From assembly GCF_023278565.1 (NCBI RefSeq), contig NC_064677.1:1116001-1180000 (forward strand): DNA of 64,000 bases, in the 5' to 3' direction. The stretch is from Colletotrichum lupini. Taxonomy: Eukaryota; Ascomycota; Sordariomycetes; Glomerellales; Glomerellaceae. The notes beneath the pieces are model-generated. The model saw nothing but the letters and a program-made list of their open reading frames with translations. It made no database searches and was not told where the DNA came from. Positions 46,076-56,995 of the stretch are shown here, piece after piece (position 1 is the stretch's first letter; every line of letters begins with the position of its first letter). The position numbers were made by a program, and so were the translations under genes.

Positions 46076-46645
46076 GTTGATGAAGTGTAAGAGATCCTTG
46101 AAAGGACTCTGCTTGGGCTGACCTGTGAGACCCTTCATGGTGGGGTGCTTGCCTTGGAGCTGGAGAAAGTGAAGCTCTTATCGCTATCACCACGTGATGA
46201 TATTGATAAAGGCAGTGACATTCAGCAAGTTCAACAAGAAGGAGTTGGGGGCTGAGGTAATCGAGGCGGTGGGGCGGGCAGGTGATTAATCATTGGTCAG
46301 CAAGGTTAGGTCGATCCGCACACCCCACCTGAACGCTCGGTGGGGTCTGAGCTCTCCACCGACATTCTCCCAGAGTCCGATCGCACTCCGTTGCCTCGGA
46401 CAGCTACGCATTCGCATCGCACCTCTTTCCATGGCGCAGAGCTGACGAATCCCCTCCAACCGGCGCAAACACTACAACCTGCAATCACGCTCTTGATCGG
46501 CATTTCTGAGTATCAGAAAACTCTACAGAGGCCTATTGCTACCCTGAACGAGCTTGTATGACCCTCAAAACGGCTCATATAGTCCTGTTCCACCCTCATT
46601 TGCACACTGACACCTACGTACTCAAGGCCAGACTTGCTACCCACC
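46076..46645. promoter_or_regulatory. Shared divergent promoter, pICln and coiled-coil protein
   Basis: 570 bp separate the two start codons on opposite strands. It includes the possible 21-codon N-terminal extension of pICln (to 46138). A GC-rich GGGGCGGGC stretch lies near 46271-46279. No specific factor site was identified. Confidence 0.45.
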
Positions 46646-47244
46646 ATGTATAGCAACCGTACGTACCCTTCCGCTCCCTTTGTGTCTTTACGTAGCTCGA
46701 ATTACTTATCATCACGATAGGCTCCCATCCGCTCCTCGAGCAGGTCCCCTTGACCGTCTCTCCGTTCATTTCCCTCCCCACCGCGACAACACTCTCCTAC
46801 AACTACAAGGCTATGCCCTCAGCCCTGCCCCCCTCAGCAATAGGCGTACCAGCCGCAGTCACCGAAGATTCAGCAGCTGGAGACACCGCCGCAAATAAAA
46901 CCAAGTATGTGATCTCGCAGTCAGGACACGCAGCCCATCCGGAAGATATCATCGCCTCGTGTCGCGCGCTACAAGCACACATTACAAAGATGCAGGAGGA
47001 CGCCGAGCGCGACCTGCGGGACCTCGAGACCAGGATAAAAGAGCGAGAGCTGGCTGAGAAGAGAAGAGTTGCGCCCGGCTGGCTGGACAGTGAAGCCCGG
47101 ATACTCGAGCCGGAAAAGGTCGGCGGGCCATCCGAGGAGGAGGATGGGCATCAGACATCAGCTGTAGCGGGGACCAGTGAGATGCCGTTGAACGATCAAG
47201 GTGCGGAGCTAGACCGAGTGTTTGGCGGGTTGAGCATGAAGTGA
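46646..47244 (+). CDS. Small conserved-looking coiled-coil protein, unknown
   Basis: I infer a 13-bp first exon (46646..46658, ATG TAT AGC AAC C), an intron 46659..46720 (GTACGT...ACGATAG) and a second exon 46721..47244, giving 178 aa that begin MYSNRSHPLLEQVPL. The ATG is in a good context (CCACCATGT). The second-exon frame is open further upstream but has no ATG there. Residues about 75-112 form a charged heptad-like helix (RALQAHITKMQEDAERDLRD), followed by VAPGWLD and an acidic tail ending DRVFGGLSMK. No family is recognised. The tiny first exon is the weakest part of the model. It shares a promoter with the pICln gene. Confidence 0.6.
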
Positions 47245-47456
47245 AGCCTCTTCGGCTGATTAAGATCTTTTGTTTTATTCGCGGGCGTTGTGCATGAAGG
47301 CCAGGGCGGCCTCATCTATTGATATCTTTCACACGGCCAACTTGCCGTCGCCGCGACGGATTTGGTTGAAATGGCAAACCATCTGCATGGGGGGGATCAG
47401 ACAATACTTTGGCTACTGATGTTGCGACACGGAGTCGCTTGCGCGAGCCTGATCAA

Positions 47457-47475
47457 AAGCCAAGCCAAGCCAAGC
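47457..47475. repeat. CCAAG pentamer repeat
   Basis: About four tandem units of AAGCC/CCAAG, running into CCAGCCAGCC. The DNA is non-coding. Confidence 0.7.
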
Positions 47476-48890
47476 CAGCCAGCCTGGGTGGAGCGCGGCT
47501 CCCTGAATACTTGTACACACTTGGCAATCTATTACACCGACTATAAGGAAAAGTATGGAGAGGGTCCAGCTGTATACAGTCTAAGCAGCCTTCAGGAGAT
47601 GAGAACATCGTGCAAGCGGCATCTCTTCGTACGCCGCACTCCTAAGGATACTCCTCAAGGTGGTTGGACTTGTAGGTAATGACCTTCTCTCAATTGACAA
47701 GAGCGGAAACGCTCCGTCACGAGTTGTCAATCTTTCCGTATTGAACCGAATACAAACAGCCTCAGACGCAAATCACTAGACCACATCATCAACCCGTCCA
47801 ACCATCGTCGTTGTTCCTAAGGCTTCGTGCCTCGGCGCCCCCAGGGCAGAAGTAGGCGAACACCTGGAAAGCCGGATGCTAAGGAGACTCGATAATCGGG
47901 CCAAGTGTAGTAGATTACGTGACAACATGATATCGGAGTTTCTCGCCAAGCTTGGAAAGCCAAACCGAGGTACCTGAGGTCGTAGTTCACCGTAGAGCCT
48001 TGCCCCATAGGAAATCTCTCAGCGCCAATTGGGGCTGTACTTTTCTAGGGGCCGTTTGATTATTATATTCAAATGAGCTCTAGATCTAAGGCTGGGTTAT
48101 ACCTACTTAGCTGGCAATTTTGAGGGGGGGGGGGAGGATCTCTGGCACGTTTAGCAGCTTACTTAACTAAGAGCAGGTCTTTGTGAAGCCAACGTACTAA
48201 CATGAATCAAATGTCCCAACCCGATGCCTGACAAGATATCGACCCGGCGCAACCGCTCTAAAGACCTACTAGCGTAGGAACACTATAGCCGATATGACTT
48301 CATGGATACGATGCATCCGGAGATTACTTCGCCGAGTTATCTCAATAGCAAGAGGCGGACACGCTCGATACTGCATCACGTCTCAGTAATCCTACTGTGA
48401 TGCTTTGGGCCATCAACTATCCAATGCACGTATGTATCGAGTTCCGGAAAGAAGACGTGATCAGCAGAACCATCCCAGCTACTTGTACGGTACCTGAGAG
48501 CGAGACTACGGCCTATAAGTCGGGCTCTTAAGCCCCGTCTACCGATTTCAATATCTAATAGAACACAAGATTAGGTGAAAGGACGGAAGGTGGGCAGGGG
48601 TCGCATTCACCCTTTGATTCGATACCGCTCCACTTGTGTAGTCAGTTGCTTCATGATTTGAGAGCCTAAAAGGACACCATTTGAACATGAGGCGTACTTT
48701 CTACACACCCCTCAACCCTACGCTCGGCAGGTACATGAGCTGCTATCGCGTCGCCAGACTTGCTTTTCCATTTGCACCAGCCTGGCAGCCATGATAATGC
48801 ACCGATTGGACTGAAATCAGGACCCTTGAAAGACTAGATGAACACTACACAGGCTCGTCTAGAACTAGGTGATCAGTAAAGGTTGGCGGA

Positions 48891-49175
48891 CTAGCCCGCC
48901 GAGGTATACGTTCCAAGTTTAGGGTACCTCTCAATTCTCTCAAGGGTAGATGGCGAATAGTCTGAGAACCTCGGGATCTTCTGCCACATATAGGCCCTAA
49001 TTCCCGAGATCTTGGTGTTCCGCTTCGCGTGGGGGAGCCACGCTAAGACCTTATCACCTACCGGCAGTGGCCCCCGCGGCGCCGCTTTACTCGGCCGGGA
49101 ATGAGGAACGACCCGAGTCGTGTATGACAAGTTCCATTGCAAGTTCGGCATACCGATATTTGCGAAGGCCGGCAC
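48891..49175 (-). pseudogene. Possible retroelement polyprotein relic
   Basis: A 94-codon minus-strand frame with a PLPVGDKVLAWLPHAKR segment, loosely like the basic segment that follows integrase in LTR retroelement polyproteins. There is no initiator context, no flanking terminal repeat and no further polyprotein domain. The similarity is weak and from recall; it could be chance. Confidence 0.2.
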
Positions 49176-49524
49176 TTATAGTTCGCCTTTCATCGTTTTG
49201 GCATCCAGCCGTGTGGTCCAGCTTGCGGGAAACGGACATTTTCGGTGAACTTGACACTCGTTCTTTCTGCTTTCTTGGGAGGAATCACCGTGGCATTACT
49301 TCATTTTCTGCCCAATAACGATCTTCGAACTATGCCATATTCCTTTTCGGCAGTGCGGCACTTGGATTGCCATGGTGCCAAACGAGGCACTGATGATATA
49401 TAGATGAACCCTCGCCCGAACCCTTCGAACAACCTTAGATGTTTATTATCATCCGCTTGATCTTGTCTGAGATATCACTCTAGGATTGGAATCGGCATCA
49501 AATTTTCCCCTCAAGAAAATCACA

Positions 49525-52159
49525 ATGGGCTTTAAAGTCATCATTGTCGGCGGCAGCGTCTCGGGCCTCTCCTTAGCTAACATGCTGGAGAGGCTCGACG
49601 TCGACTACACCCTCCTCGAAGCATACCCCAATATTGCGCCACAGGTTGGCGCGAGCATTGGTTTACTCCCCAATGGATTTCGCATCCTTGATCAACTTGA
49701 TTGTTTTGAACCAATCCTTGAGATGGTTGGGGAATACCACCTGAAGAATAGCCTCTGCGGCCCAGATGGCAAACCACTAGGCCCGCCTAGCATGGCGAAT
49801 ATCCAACACCTAGAAGCCCGGTAAGCTGAGGCCGGAAGAGGATGCCGAATGAAAATGTAGCAGAATAATGACAATCGGTCTTTGAACTAGGCTTGGTTAC
49901 CCTTCCATCTTCATCGACAGACAGATGCTTCTGCAGGTTCTCTTCGACAACCTGAAGAACAAAGATAAAGTCATACCAGAGAAACGGGTTGAGAAGGTAG
50001 AGCTCCTCAAGGAAGGGGTGCGTGTACACACCAAAGATGGCTCCGTATTTGAAGGCGACATCGTGGTCGGGGCAGACGGCATCCATAGCACCGTCCGGGA
50101 GGAGATGTGGCGCATCGGCCATGAAGAACGACCAGGCTACTTTCCTCTTGATGAACACTCTCGTAAGTCGCCGATTACTGAGGCCTGACCTGAAAACTGG
50201 CTGCAAGTCCCTTAAGAAGCGTAGCTACAGTAGCTCGTATGCTTATTGTGTCTAAACTGAAGCCCTAACGATGTTGTCTAGGAGTACCCGTCGCGACGAA
50301 ATGCATCTTTGGCATCTCGAAACGCCCGAGCAACCTCCCCATCCACAATCAACAGATGGTCTTAAACGAAGGCAGAAGTTACCTTATCATTAGCGCACCT
50401 GGCAATCGGACCTACTGGTTCCTGTTTTCGGGCGTCGGAGACACCAAGTACGGAAAGGACATACCAAAGTATTCGAAGGAGGACACCGAGAAGCTGGCTC
50501 TGGAGCACTGGGAAGATCTAGTCTTTGAGAACGTCACATTTGGCGACGTCTACAAGAACAAGATCATGGCTACTTTGGTGCCACTGGAGGAGTACGTCTT
50601 TGAGAAGTGGCATTACCAACGAATCGTTTGTATCGGCGATGCTAGTCACAAGGTTGGTTCGGATCCCCCGCTTATCGTTGAGACGTTTACACTGACATTG
50701 GATTCCTTCATAGATCGATCCCATCTCCGGCCAAGGCGGTAACGGCGCCCTGGAAGCTGCGGCGCTTCTCACAAATTCCCTGACCGACATGTTGGAAAAG
50801 AATCCCAAGTCTCAGCCGACAGAAATTGTCGAAGCCGCCTTGGCCCAAGTCCACATCAACCGCCACGAGCGAGCCAAGACCTTGGTAGCGAATGCGCATA
50901 CGCTTCAGCAGGTCTTGACTGGAAGATCGCCGTACTCCAAGATCGTCACCAAGTACCTCGTTCCCCTGTTGGGTGATGAAGGTTTCCTCGGCACAGCGGT
51001 CCCCATTTGCAAGGCAAGCCACAGGGTTTACAGGCTTCCCTTGCCCCAGCGACGCCGTCTTGTGCCTTTTGACGATGAACTCCCTGCCCGACCCATAACA
51101 ACTCAAGCAGCATCGAGAATGGCTCTGGTCTTGGCATCCGGGTCTTTCGCGGCGTTGCTCTACTACTCTGGCGGTTTCACCCACTTTTCTGAGTTGAAAA
51201 AAAGCGTCAGACTATGGATGGCTGGAGCATGGGACCTTGGCCTCGCTCAAGCAACTTCAAATCTGACAAAGACATCCTCGCTTGGTAGCCTTATTGAACA
51301 GATTCAATTCAAGGCAAGTCTCTTCTCTGCTCTAGTTATCTGGCTTGCAGAGAGTCATCGATTCGGCAACAGGCTTTCGGTCTTTCTATGGTAGGTTTCC
51401 CACCGCCAATTTCCCGCCACACACCGATCTAATGTGAGGAACTGCAGGCCTTCGATTTCCGCTGCCGCTTTCACGGCCTTCGGACCCAAAGCCGTTATGC
51501 CACTCCTGGGTCTCGGCATAGTCACTCGAGGCCCCAATACTCTTCCTGGTAGACACGTGCCAATCAAATACGCCAAGGCAATTCTGCCGTCGGCCATCGT
51601 TGGCTACGCCATCCCCACGATCCTCGCCAGCCTGCCAATTCAAGACACACAGATCCGACAGGCCGTCGGTTTCGTTGTATCTGCCGCTCCAGTCTTCAGC
51701 GCGGCTCTGCTTAACGGCGTTGCCTCGGCCATACAGAAGGTGAAGGATAGAACTTCATTCTCGAAGGCCACAAAAGACGTGAAGGAAACAGACAAGGACG
51801 AGTTTGTTGAAATGTACGACAAGAAGGATGTAGTACCGCTCAAGATGGCATACACATTCGCGGCGGGCGCCTGCGCTACCGTTCATATCGCAAGCGCGGT
51901 GTATCCGATCCTGGCGACAACTTCATTCAATAACTTGGCAGGTGGCCTTAACACGAGCATCGGCTTATTCGGACTCGCTTCTGCTGCTTTGTCTCTCTAC
52001 TCGGCGTGGAACTTGCGATCGGAGGGTTTTGTTACAACTCAGCAGGCATTGCTTGGCTCTCTGGGGTCCATTGCTAGTGGCTTTGCCGTGGGCCCTGGGG
52101 CAGCGCTTGCAGGCTTCTACTACTGGCGTGAAAGCGTTTTGGATGCCTTGGGCAATTAG
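49525..52159 (+). CDS. FAD-dependent monooxygenase fused to a polytopic membrane domain
   Basis: Five exons (49525..49820, 49891..50162, 50282..50652, 50714..51390, 51448..52159) join in phase to 775 aa. Residues about 1-440 are a group A flavin monooxygenase of the PaxM-like type used in fungal meroterpenoid and indole-diterpene pathways: the FAD Rossmann motif [14 protein letters not shown] (5-18), the DG motif in [15 protein letters not shown], and the GD motif in CIGDASHK, completed across intron 3 by [16 protein letters not shown]. The enzyme part ends with [21 protein letters not shown] further 330 residues contain about seven or eight hydrophobic helices, beginning near 449. PaxM-like enzymes are usually about 450-480 aa, so this tail is an extra domain. 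It converges with the regulator gene, 162 bp between stops. Confidence 0.9.
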
Positions 52160-52321
52160 TCATTGGTATCCGGGAATCCAGGTTCAAGCTGGACGACGTT
52201 GAGAGGTGTAGACAGTAGAACACAAGTTAGATTATTCCCCATACTTCAGCAAGAAAGTAGCAGAATCGCGGTGTATCTTACATCTTTAACTATCATCATA
52301 CCATTTGATGGCTTACATGTA

Positions 52322-54671
52322 TCAGAAGTCAAAGCTGTTCCCGGCGCCTGCCAATAGGAACTCCAGAGCCGACGGAAGCTGCAGCATATCCATAGTATCG
52401 GCATCAGTGAGGCTCATATCGTCTCCTACGAAGCCAGTGCCATAAGGCTGGCCGTCTTGGGACATATTACCAACTACAGCTGCCGCGTACTGCTCCACCG
52501 GATCTCTAGCTAAACTATGCCCTGGTGCCGCGTCTATATGCTGTGAGCCATAAGCTGGGCCAGAAACTAGAGGCCGCCCTGGAACACCATTTCCCACGGA
52601 TGCTGACGATCCGACGATGGTGTGATCGTTATGTCTGAGAATGTCGGTCGGAAGAGAGATCCTGGAAGGATTCTGCTCTCCAAAATTAGCCACTCGATCG
52701 CTCGCGCCATCAAATCGGGTGGATTGCTGGTCAAGATCGCAACTCCTTGGTCGTTTCGGCTCGAATAGATTCAGCAGACTTTGCGCGTATAACCACTGGG
52801 ATTTCATTGCATGCAATGTCTGTATCATGGATTCAGTATGGCGCTTTGACTTGGCTGCGACGATTGGATTGCTAGAGTGCATCTGGCTTGCTGTGTGAAC
52901 CAGAGCTGTGAAGAGCATGTGAAGGCTTGGAAGCCACAAGCCGGCCAGCATCTCTCTCTTCCGCAAAGACTCAAAGATGGAGGCGATTGTAGCCGCTGCG
53001 TCAGAACATATGGTCAGATCGTTGCTTGCTTCTACTGAAGAGGGTCCCGATACTGTCCGAGGAGGCGGCCGATGAAGGAGGATGAGAAAGTTGTTGTATG
53101 TGATGTGGAACATTGACTGCCAAATGTCTGGATCCCCTGAGGATAGCTGGAGTCGTTCGGGCAGATTGGTGACCAACTCAGCGAGCGCAATATCAGCTTT
53201 CCTTGTCGCCTCAGCCTTTTCTCCTTCTTTGCAACGTAGAGCAACTCGCTTTTTCATAACCTTTGCGAAAATGATGCACAGTTGTGTATGCTGAACTATG
53301 AAAGACGCTTCGGCTTCCGGTGTATCTTCTAGATGACACTCTTCGATGAGTGGCACATCGGAATCGTCAAGGCTTCTATGGTAGAAGTAGAGAGTCAGTA
53401 TGGGGATATTCCAGATTGCGGGGTGGTTGGCCGAGCAATCCACTTACATGGCTTGAGGTCTACCATGAGCCATAGAAACCAAAACGTCATATTGATACAA
53501 AGTCCACCATAGCCTCCGCCATAGGCGCTTATCCATGACGTTAAGGCCTGATGGTGTAGCATCCCGATGCATGCCCATACCGTACGCCGTTCGAGCAGCA
53601 ATACCGATCCAATACCATGAATTTGAGATGACATCCTCAAGGTCGTCGCATTGCCAAGTCAGAAGGATAGCAGCTTGTAGGTACGTTTCACGATGTTGCT
53701 CGAAACGACAGTCAAACAAAGCTTTCGCTCGCTTGAAGAAGACCGCCTTTAACGCCTTGAGCTCATCACGCTCGTTGGACAAGACGTGCGCCCCGACGAG
53801 TAGGATAGCATTTAGCAAAAGTAAAGATAACGGCCGTTGCCTAGCGAAATCCTCGCTGGTCTCTGTATTGTTGTACTTCTTCATGAAGAACTCTTCGTCG
53901 ACAATGGGAATGCCACGGTTGATGTGCATAAAGTAAGCCTGAACAAGTTTATCAGCCAAGGCCTTGGTGGGTAGTTCCAAGGCTTCGGGCGGCACTGAAG
54001 ACATCCTCGGGGCAAGAGGGTGACTCCCGAAATGTAGGACATTCTGATCGGGCCGTTGAGACCGCTGCCGAACGAGGTAGTTCAAGTTCGAGAACTCGGT
54101 TCCGATGAAGTAAAGTCTACCGCTTGGTAGAATATCTTGATATCCTGTCTCTTCCCGGTCAAGAAAATCAGCCAAATTTCGCGTTGCGACCTCAGTAGCG
54201 TAATGGGTCTGAGCATTGAGCTCGTTTCCTGGAGCCGATGCTGGCCGCGAGTCGACGTTGACTGGTACCCACGGACTGGCGGCATTCGATGCTGTTGGCG
54301 TGGTTGTGGGTCTAGAGCTCGGTGCTATTGTTGTCTTTGGCTGAATAGAGACATTGGGGCTCCGAGATACCCTTGTCGAGGACCTAGTCTTCTTCTTCTC
54401 AAAGATCTGACAGTCGGAAATGTTGTTTGCTTCGCATTTGGAGCATGGCGTGCCCTTTTCGAGGATGTCGCAACGCACTTTCCGTTGGTGACACGTCACG
54501 CAGGCCCTGCCATCTAATTATCAGAGACAAGATTGTCGGTCAGAATGCCTCTTGAGAATGAAAAGAGAGTTGGGGGACAGGGGGTGCCATACTGGTTCTC
54601 GCTTTCTTCGACGCCTGGCCAGACGCCGATCCTGTCGGAGAAGATGCGCCTCTACGCCCTGCGGCCGACAT
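52322..54671 (-). CDS. Zn2Cys6 fungal transcription factor
   Basis: Three exons, 54671..54593, 54513..53448 and 53375..52322, with introns of 79 and 72 bp, give 732 aa. The binuclear zinc cluster is restored across intron 1: Cys31, 34, 41, 50, 53 and 61 in C-x2-C-x6-C-x8-C-x2-C-x7-C spacing, with CVTCHQRKVRCD as the basic DNA-contact part and a Pro before Cys50. The first 26 residues are Ser/Gly/Ala-rich. A middle homology region (fungal_trans type) spans roughly 190-430, with YFMHINRGIPIVDEEFF and, across intron 2, MAHGRPQAISLDDSDV, matching the family's GRPxAI...D pattern. Such proteins bind CGG half-sites, often as dimers. Its position between an oxygenase and a transporter suggests a pathway-specific regulator of this cluster. 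Confidence 0.93.
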
Positions 54672-55288
54672 GACTCAGTATTGGCGGTAAGCCGCCTTCT
54701 GGAAACTTATTTTCCGAGCGGGATCTAGATTCAATCACAGCATCTCAGGTGTGATGGCGCGCCTTTGACTGCGCTGACGCAAAGCTTGACGGATGTGGAG
54801 GCAATGTGGACTGGACTGGATATAAGTCGGAAGTTGTGGTGGATTATTCAAATACCGAGCAACGTTGCCTCGGGAGTTATGTCAGCAGAATTTGCAATCC
54901 CGGAAATACAAACCAATCAAATCTCTTTTCTCTTTTCACATGCCCTCAATCTCTTCTAGTGCGGAAACTTGGGCAGCTTCTTGTCGGACACTTTAACCAA
55001 TTACAACTATGGAAAATGGCTTGTTCTACTTCCGAACGACTTGCGAAACATTGAATGCAGTAGGAAAATGGAACCAAATACGTAAAACAATCTAGCAGGG
55101 TCTTCCAGAAGTTTTTTCTTTTGTACGTTCGGGTAGCAATGGGCAAATATGGAGTTGCTTGGACATATAAGAGGAGCTGGGCAGTTCAGTGACAGTCTGA
55201 GTGACCAGGACTGCACAGACAAGACCATAACCACTTGGACGAACCTCATTGAGCAGACTTCAGACGCAAAGTACCCTCGAGGACTATA
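54672..55288. promoter_or_regulatory. Divergent promoter of the regulator and MFS genes
   Basis: 617 bp between the two start codons. It contains a CGG-N4-CCG palindrome (54683..54696) next to the regulator's start, a CCG-AG-CGG everted pair at 54714..54721 and scattered single CGG triplets. The zinc-cluster regulator may act here on both genes, which is inference. Confidence 0.55.
54683..54696. promoter_or_regulatory. Perfect GGCGG-TAAG-CCGCC palindrome
   Basis: Two 5-bp arms separated by 4 bp contain an inverted CGG/CCG pair, the half-site arrangement bound by Zn2Cys6 dimers. It lies 12 bp upstream of the regulator's ATG, so it could be an autoregulatory operator or, if transcribed, a short leader hairpin. 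Confidence 0.5.
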
Positions 55289-56995
55289 ATGGATGCACGT
55301 CCGTTCGAATACGCAAACGAAGAAGATGGAGACCGGAAACAAGAATCCACCATGGCACGGGATGTTGAGTTGAGCGGCGACACTTCCGATGGCTCATCTC
55401 TGAAGGACAGAACGGAGGATTTGCTGAACGCTACGACGTTATCGCCTGTAAGTGGCTCTTGCGTGGAGAAGTTTGGTTTAACGATGTTCTTACATTCTAT
55501 TCTAGCTGCGCAAACTGCACATTGTTGTAGCGGGCTTTACCTGCACTTTCAATGGCAACCTCGGGTCATCCATGCCTTCAGGCGCACTTGACGCCATTAG
55601 CGAGCAATTCGGAGTTACCGACCGCGTCCATCTGATTCTTCTCAACTCGCTATTTATGTGCGGGTACGTGCTTGGGCCTCTGCTATTTGGGCCCTTGAGC
55701 GAGTACATCGGCAGACGACCGGTGCTGATCGGGACATACTGCGGATACATCATCTTCATGCTGGCCTGTTCTGGAGCACCAACCTACCCGGTGCTGTTAC
55801 TTTTCCGTCTTCTTTGTGGCATCAACGCGGCAGCGCCAACAACGGTCATCGGTGGACTCTACGCCGACATCCTCGATAATCCCGCGGTTCGAGGAAACGC
55901 CATGGCACTTTACATGACAGTCACAACTGTCGGCCCACTCATCGGGCCCATTGTTTCGGGCTTCTCTTCTCCGATGTCCTGGCGATGGCCCTTCTGGATC
56001 GCCGGCATCCTTGGAGTATGCGGATTGCCTCTCGTTCTTACTCTGCCGGAGACATACGCGCCTGTTCTCCACAACAACGCAGTTAAGAGGCAGCTGAAAC
56101 GAAACAAGGGTGCGGTTGATGGCAAACAGCAACAGCAACAGCAACTGCAGTTACAGCCTTTCAACGTACGAAAGATCTTCCTCCGGCCCATGAAGCTCCT
56201 CTTCACCGAGCCAATCCTTATGGCGACATCTGCGTATCTGACGATGGCATACTCTGTATTTTACCTGTTATTTCAGGCCTATCCAGTGATCTTCAAAGAC
56301 TTCTACGGCATGTCTCCCGGGATGGCCGGACTCGCGTTCCTACCTGGTAAGACGACGCCCATAATGCTACAATAGACGATGAAATGAGCTAACATATCTG
56401 CGAAGTTGTTCTTGGGGTGTTCTTTGCCCTTGCCATCTTCTACGCATGGACACATTATCACGATAAGCGATTCAAAGCCGGGGTGGAGTGGGCCTTGAAG
56501 CCTATTAATCGCAGACTACCTCTTGCATGTATTGCCGCTCCTCAGTATGTTCACCCTCCACGATCTCATACCTTAAACAAATGACAAGGAGCCACAACTA
56601 ACAATCGCTTACGTAGAATGGTCATCGCTCTGTTCTGGCTTGGCTGGACCGTGTGGCCATCCACATCCCCTGTCTTGCCTATGTTTAGCGGTGTGCTTTT
56701 TGGCTGTGGATTCAATCTGCTCTTCATGGGCATGATCAACTACCTCACAGACGTTTTCCGGCAATATTCTGCTTCAGCACATGCAGCAGCCAGCATGACG
56801 CGCTCAATCGGAGCTATCACCCTGCCTCTGGCGGCAGGCAAGATGTATGGCAACCTTGGAGTTCATTGGGCTCCATCAGTTCTGGGCTTTATTGCCTTAG
56901 CCATGGGAGTAATCCCATTCATTTTTATCAGATTCGGCGATAGCCTCGCTCGGAGTAGCAAGACAGCACGAGAGGCGTTTGCCATTGGAAACTGA
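55289..56995 (+). CDS. Major facilitator superfamily transporter (DHA1-like)
   Basis: Proton-coupled transporter, probably a drug or metabolite exporter in the plasma membrane. Four exons (55289..55447, 55506..56346, 56406..56544, 56617..56995; introns 58, 59 and 72 bp) join to 505 aa. A 50-residue polar N-terminus precedes the first helix. The loop between helices 2 and 3 carries the MFS motif A variant GPLSEYIGRRPVL. A later segment TVGPLIGPIVSGF fits the antiporter-type motif C of the DHA1 drug:H+ group. The central cytoplasmic loop has KQQQQQQLQLQPF from a CAG/CAA run, then a second set of six helices ending in FIALAMGVIPFIFI. It is transcribed divergently from the regulator, and export of the monooxygenase product is the natural guess. 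Confidence 0.93.

Larger units (their letters stand above)
47245..49524. other. Intergenic region with degenerate sequence
   Basis: 2.3 kb between the coiled-coil gene and the monooxygenase cluster. It contains a CCAAG repeat, an 11-G run at 48124..48134, and stop-rich sequence at 48.0-49.2 kb. A minus-strand frame at 48891..49175 may be a transposon relic. No intact gene is supported. Confidence 0.5.
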
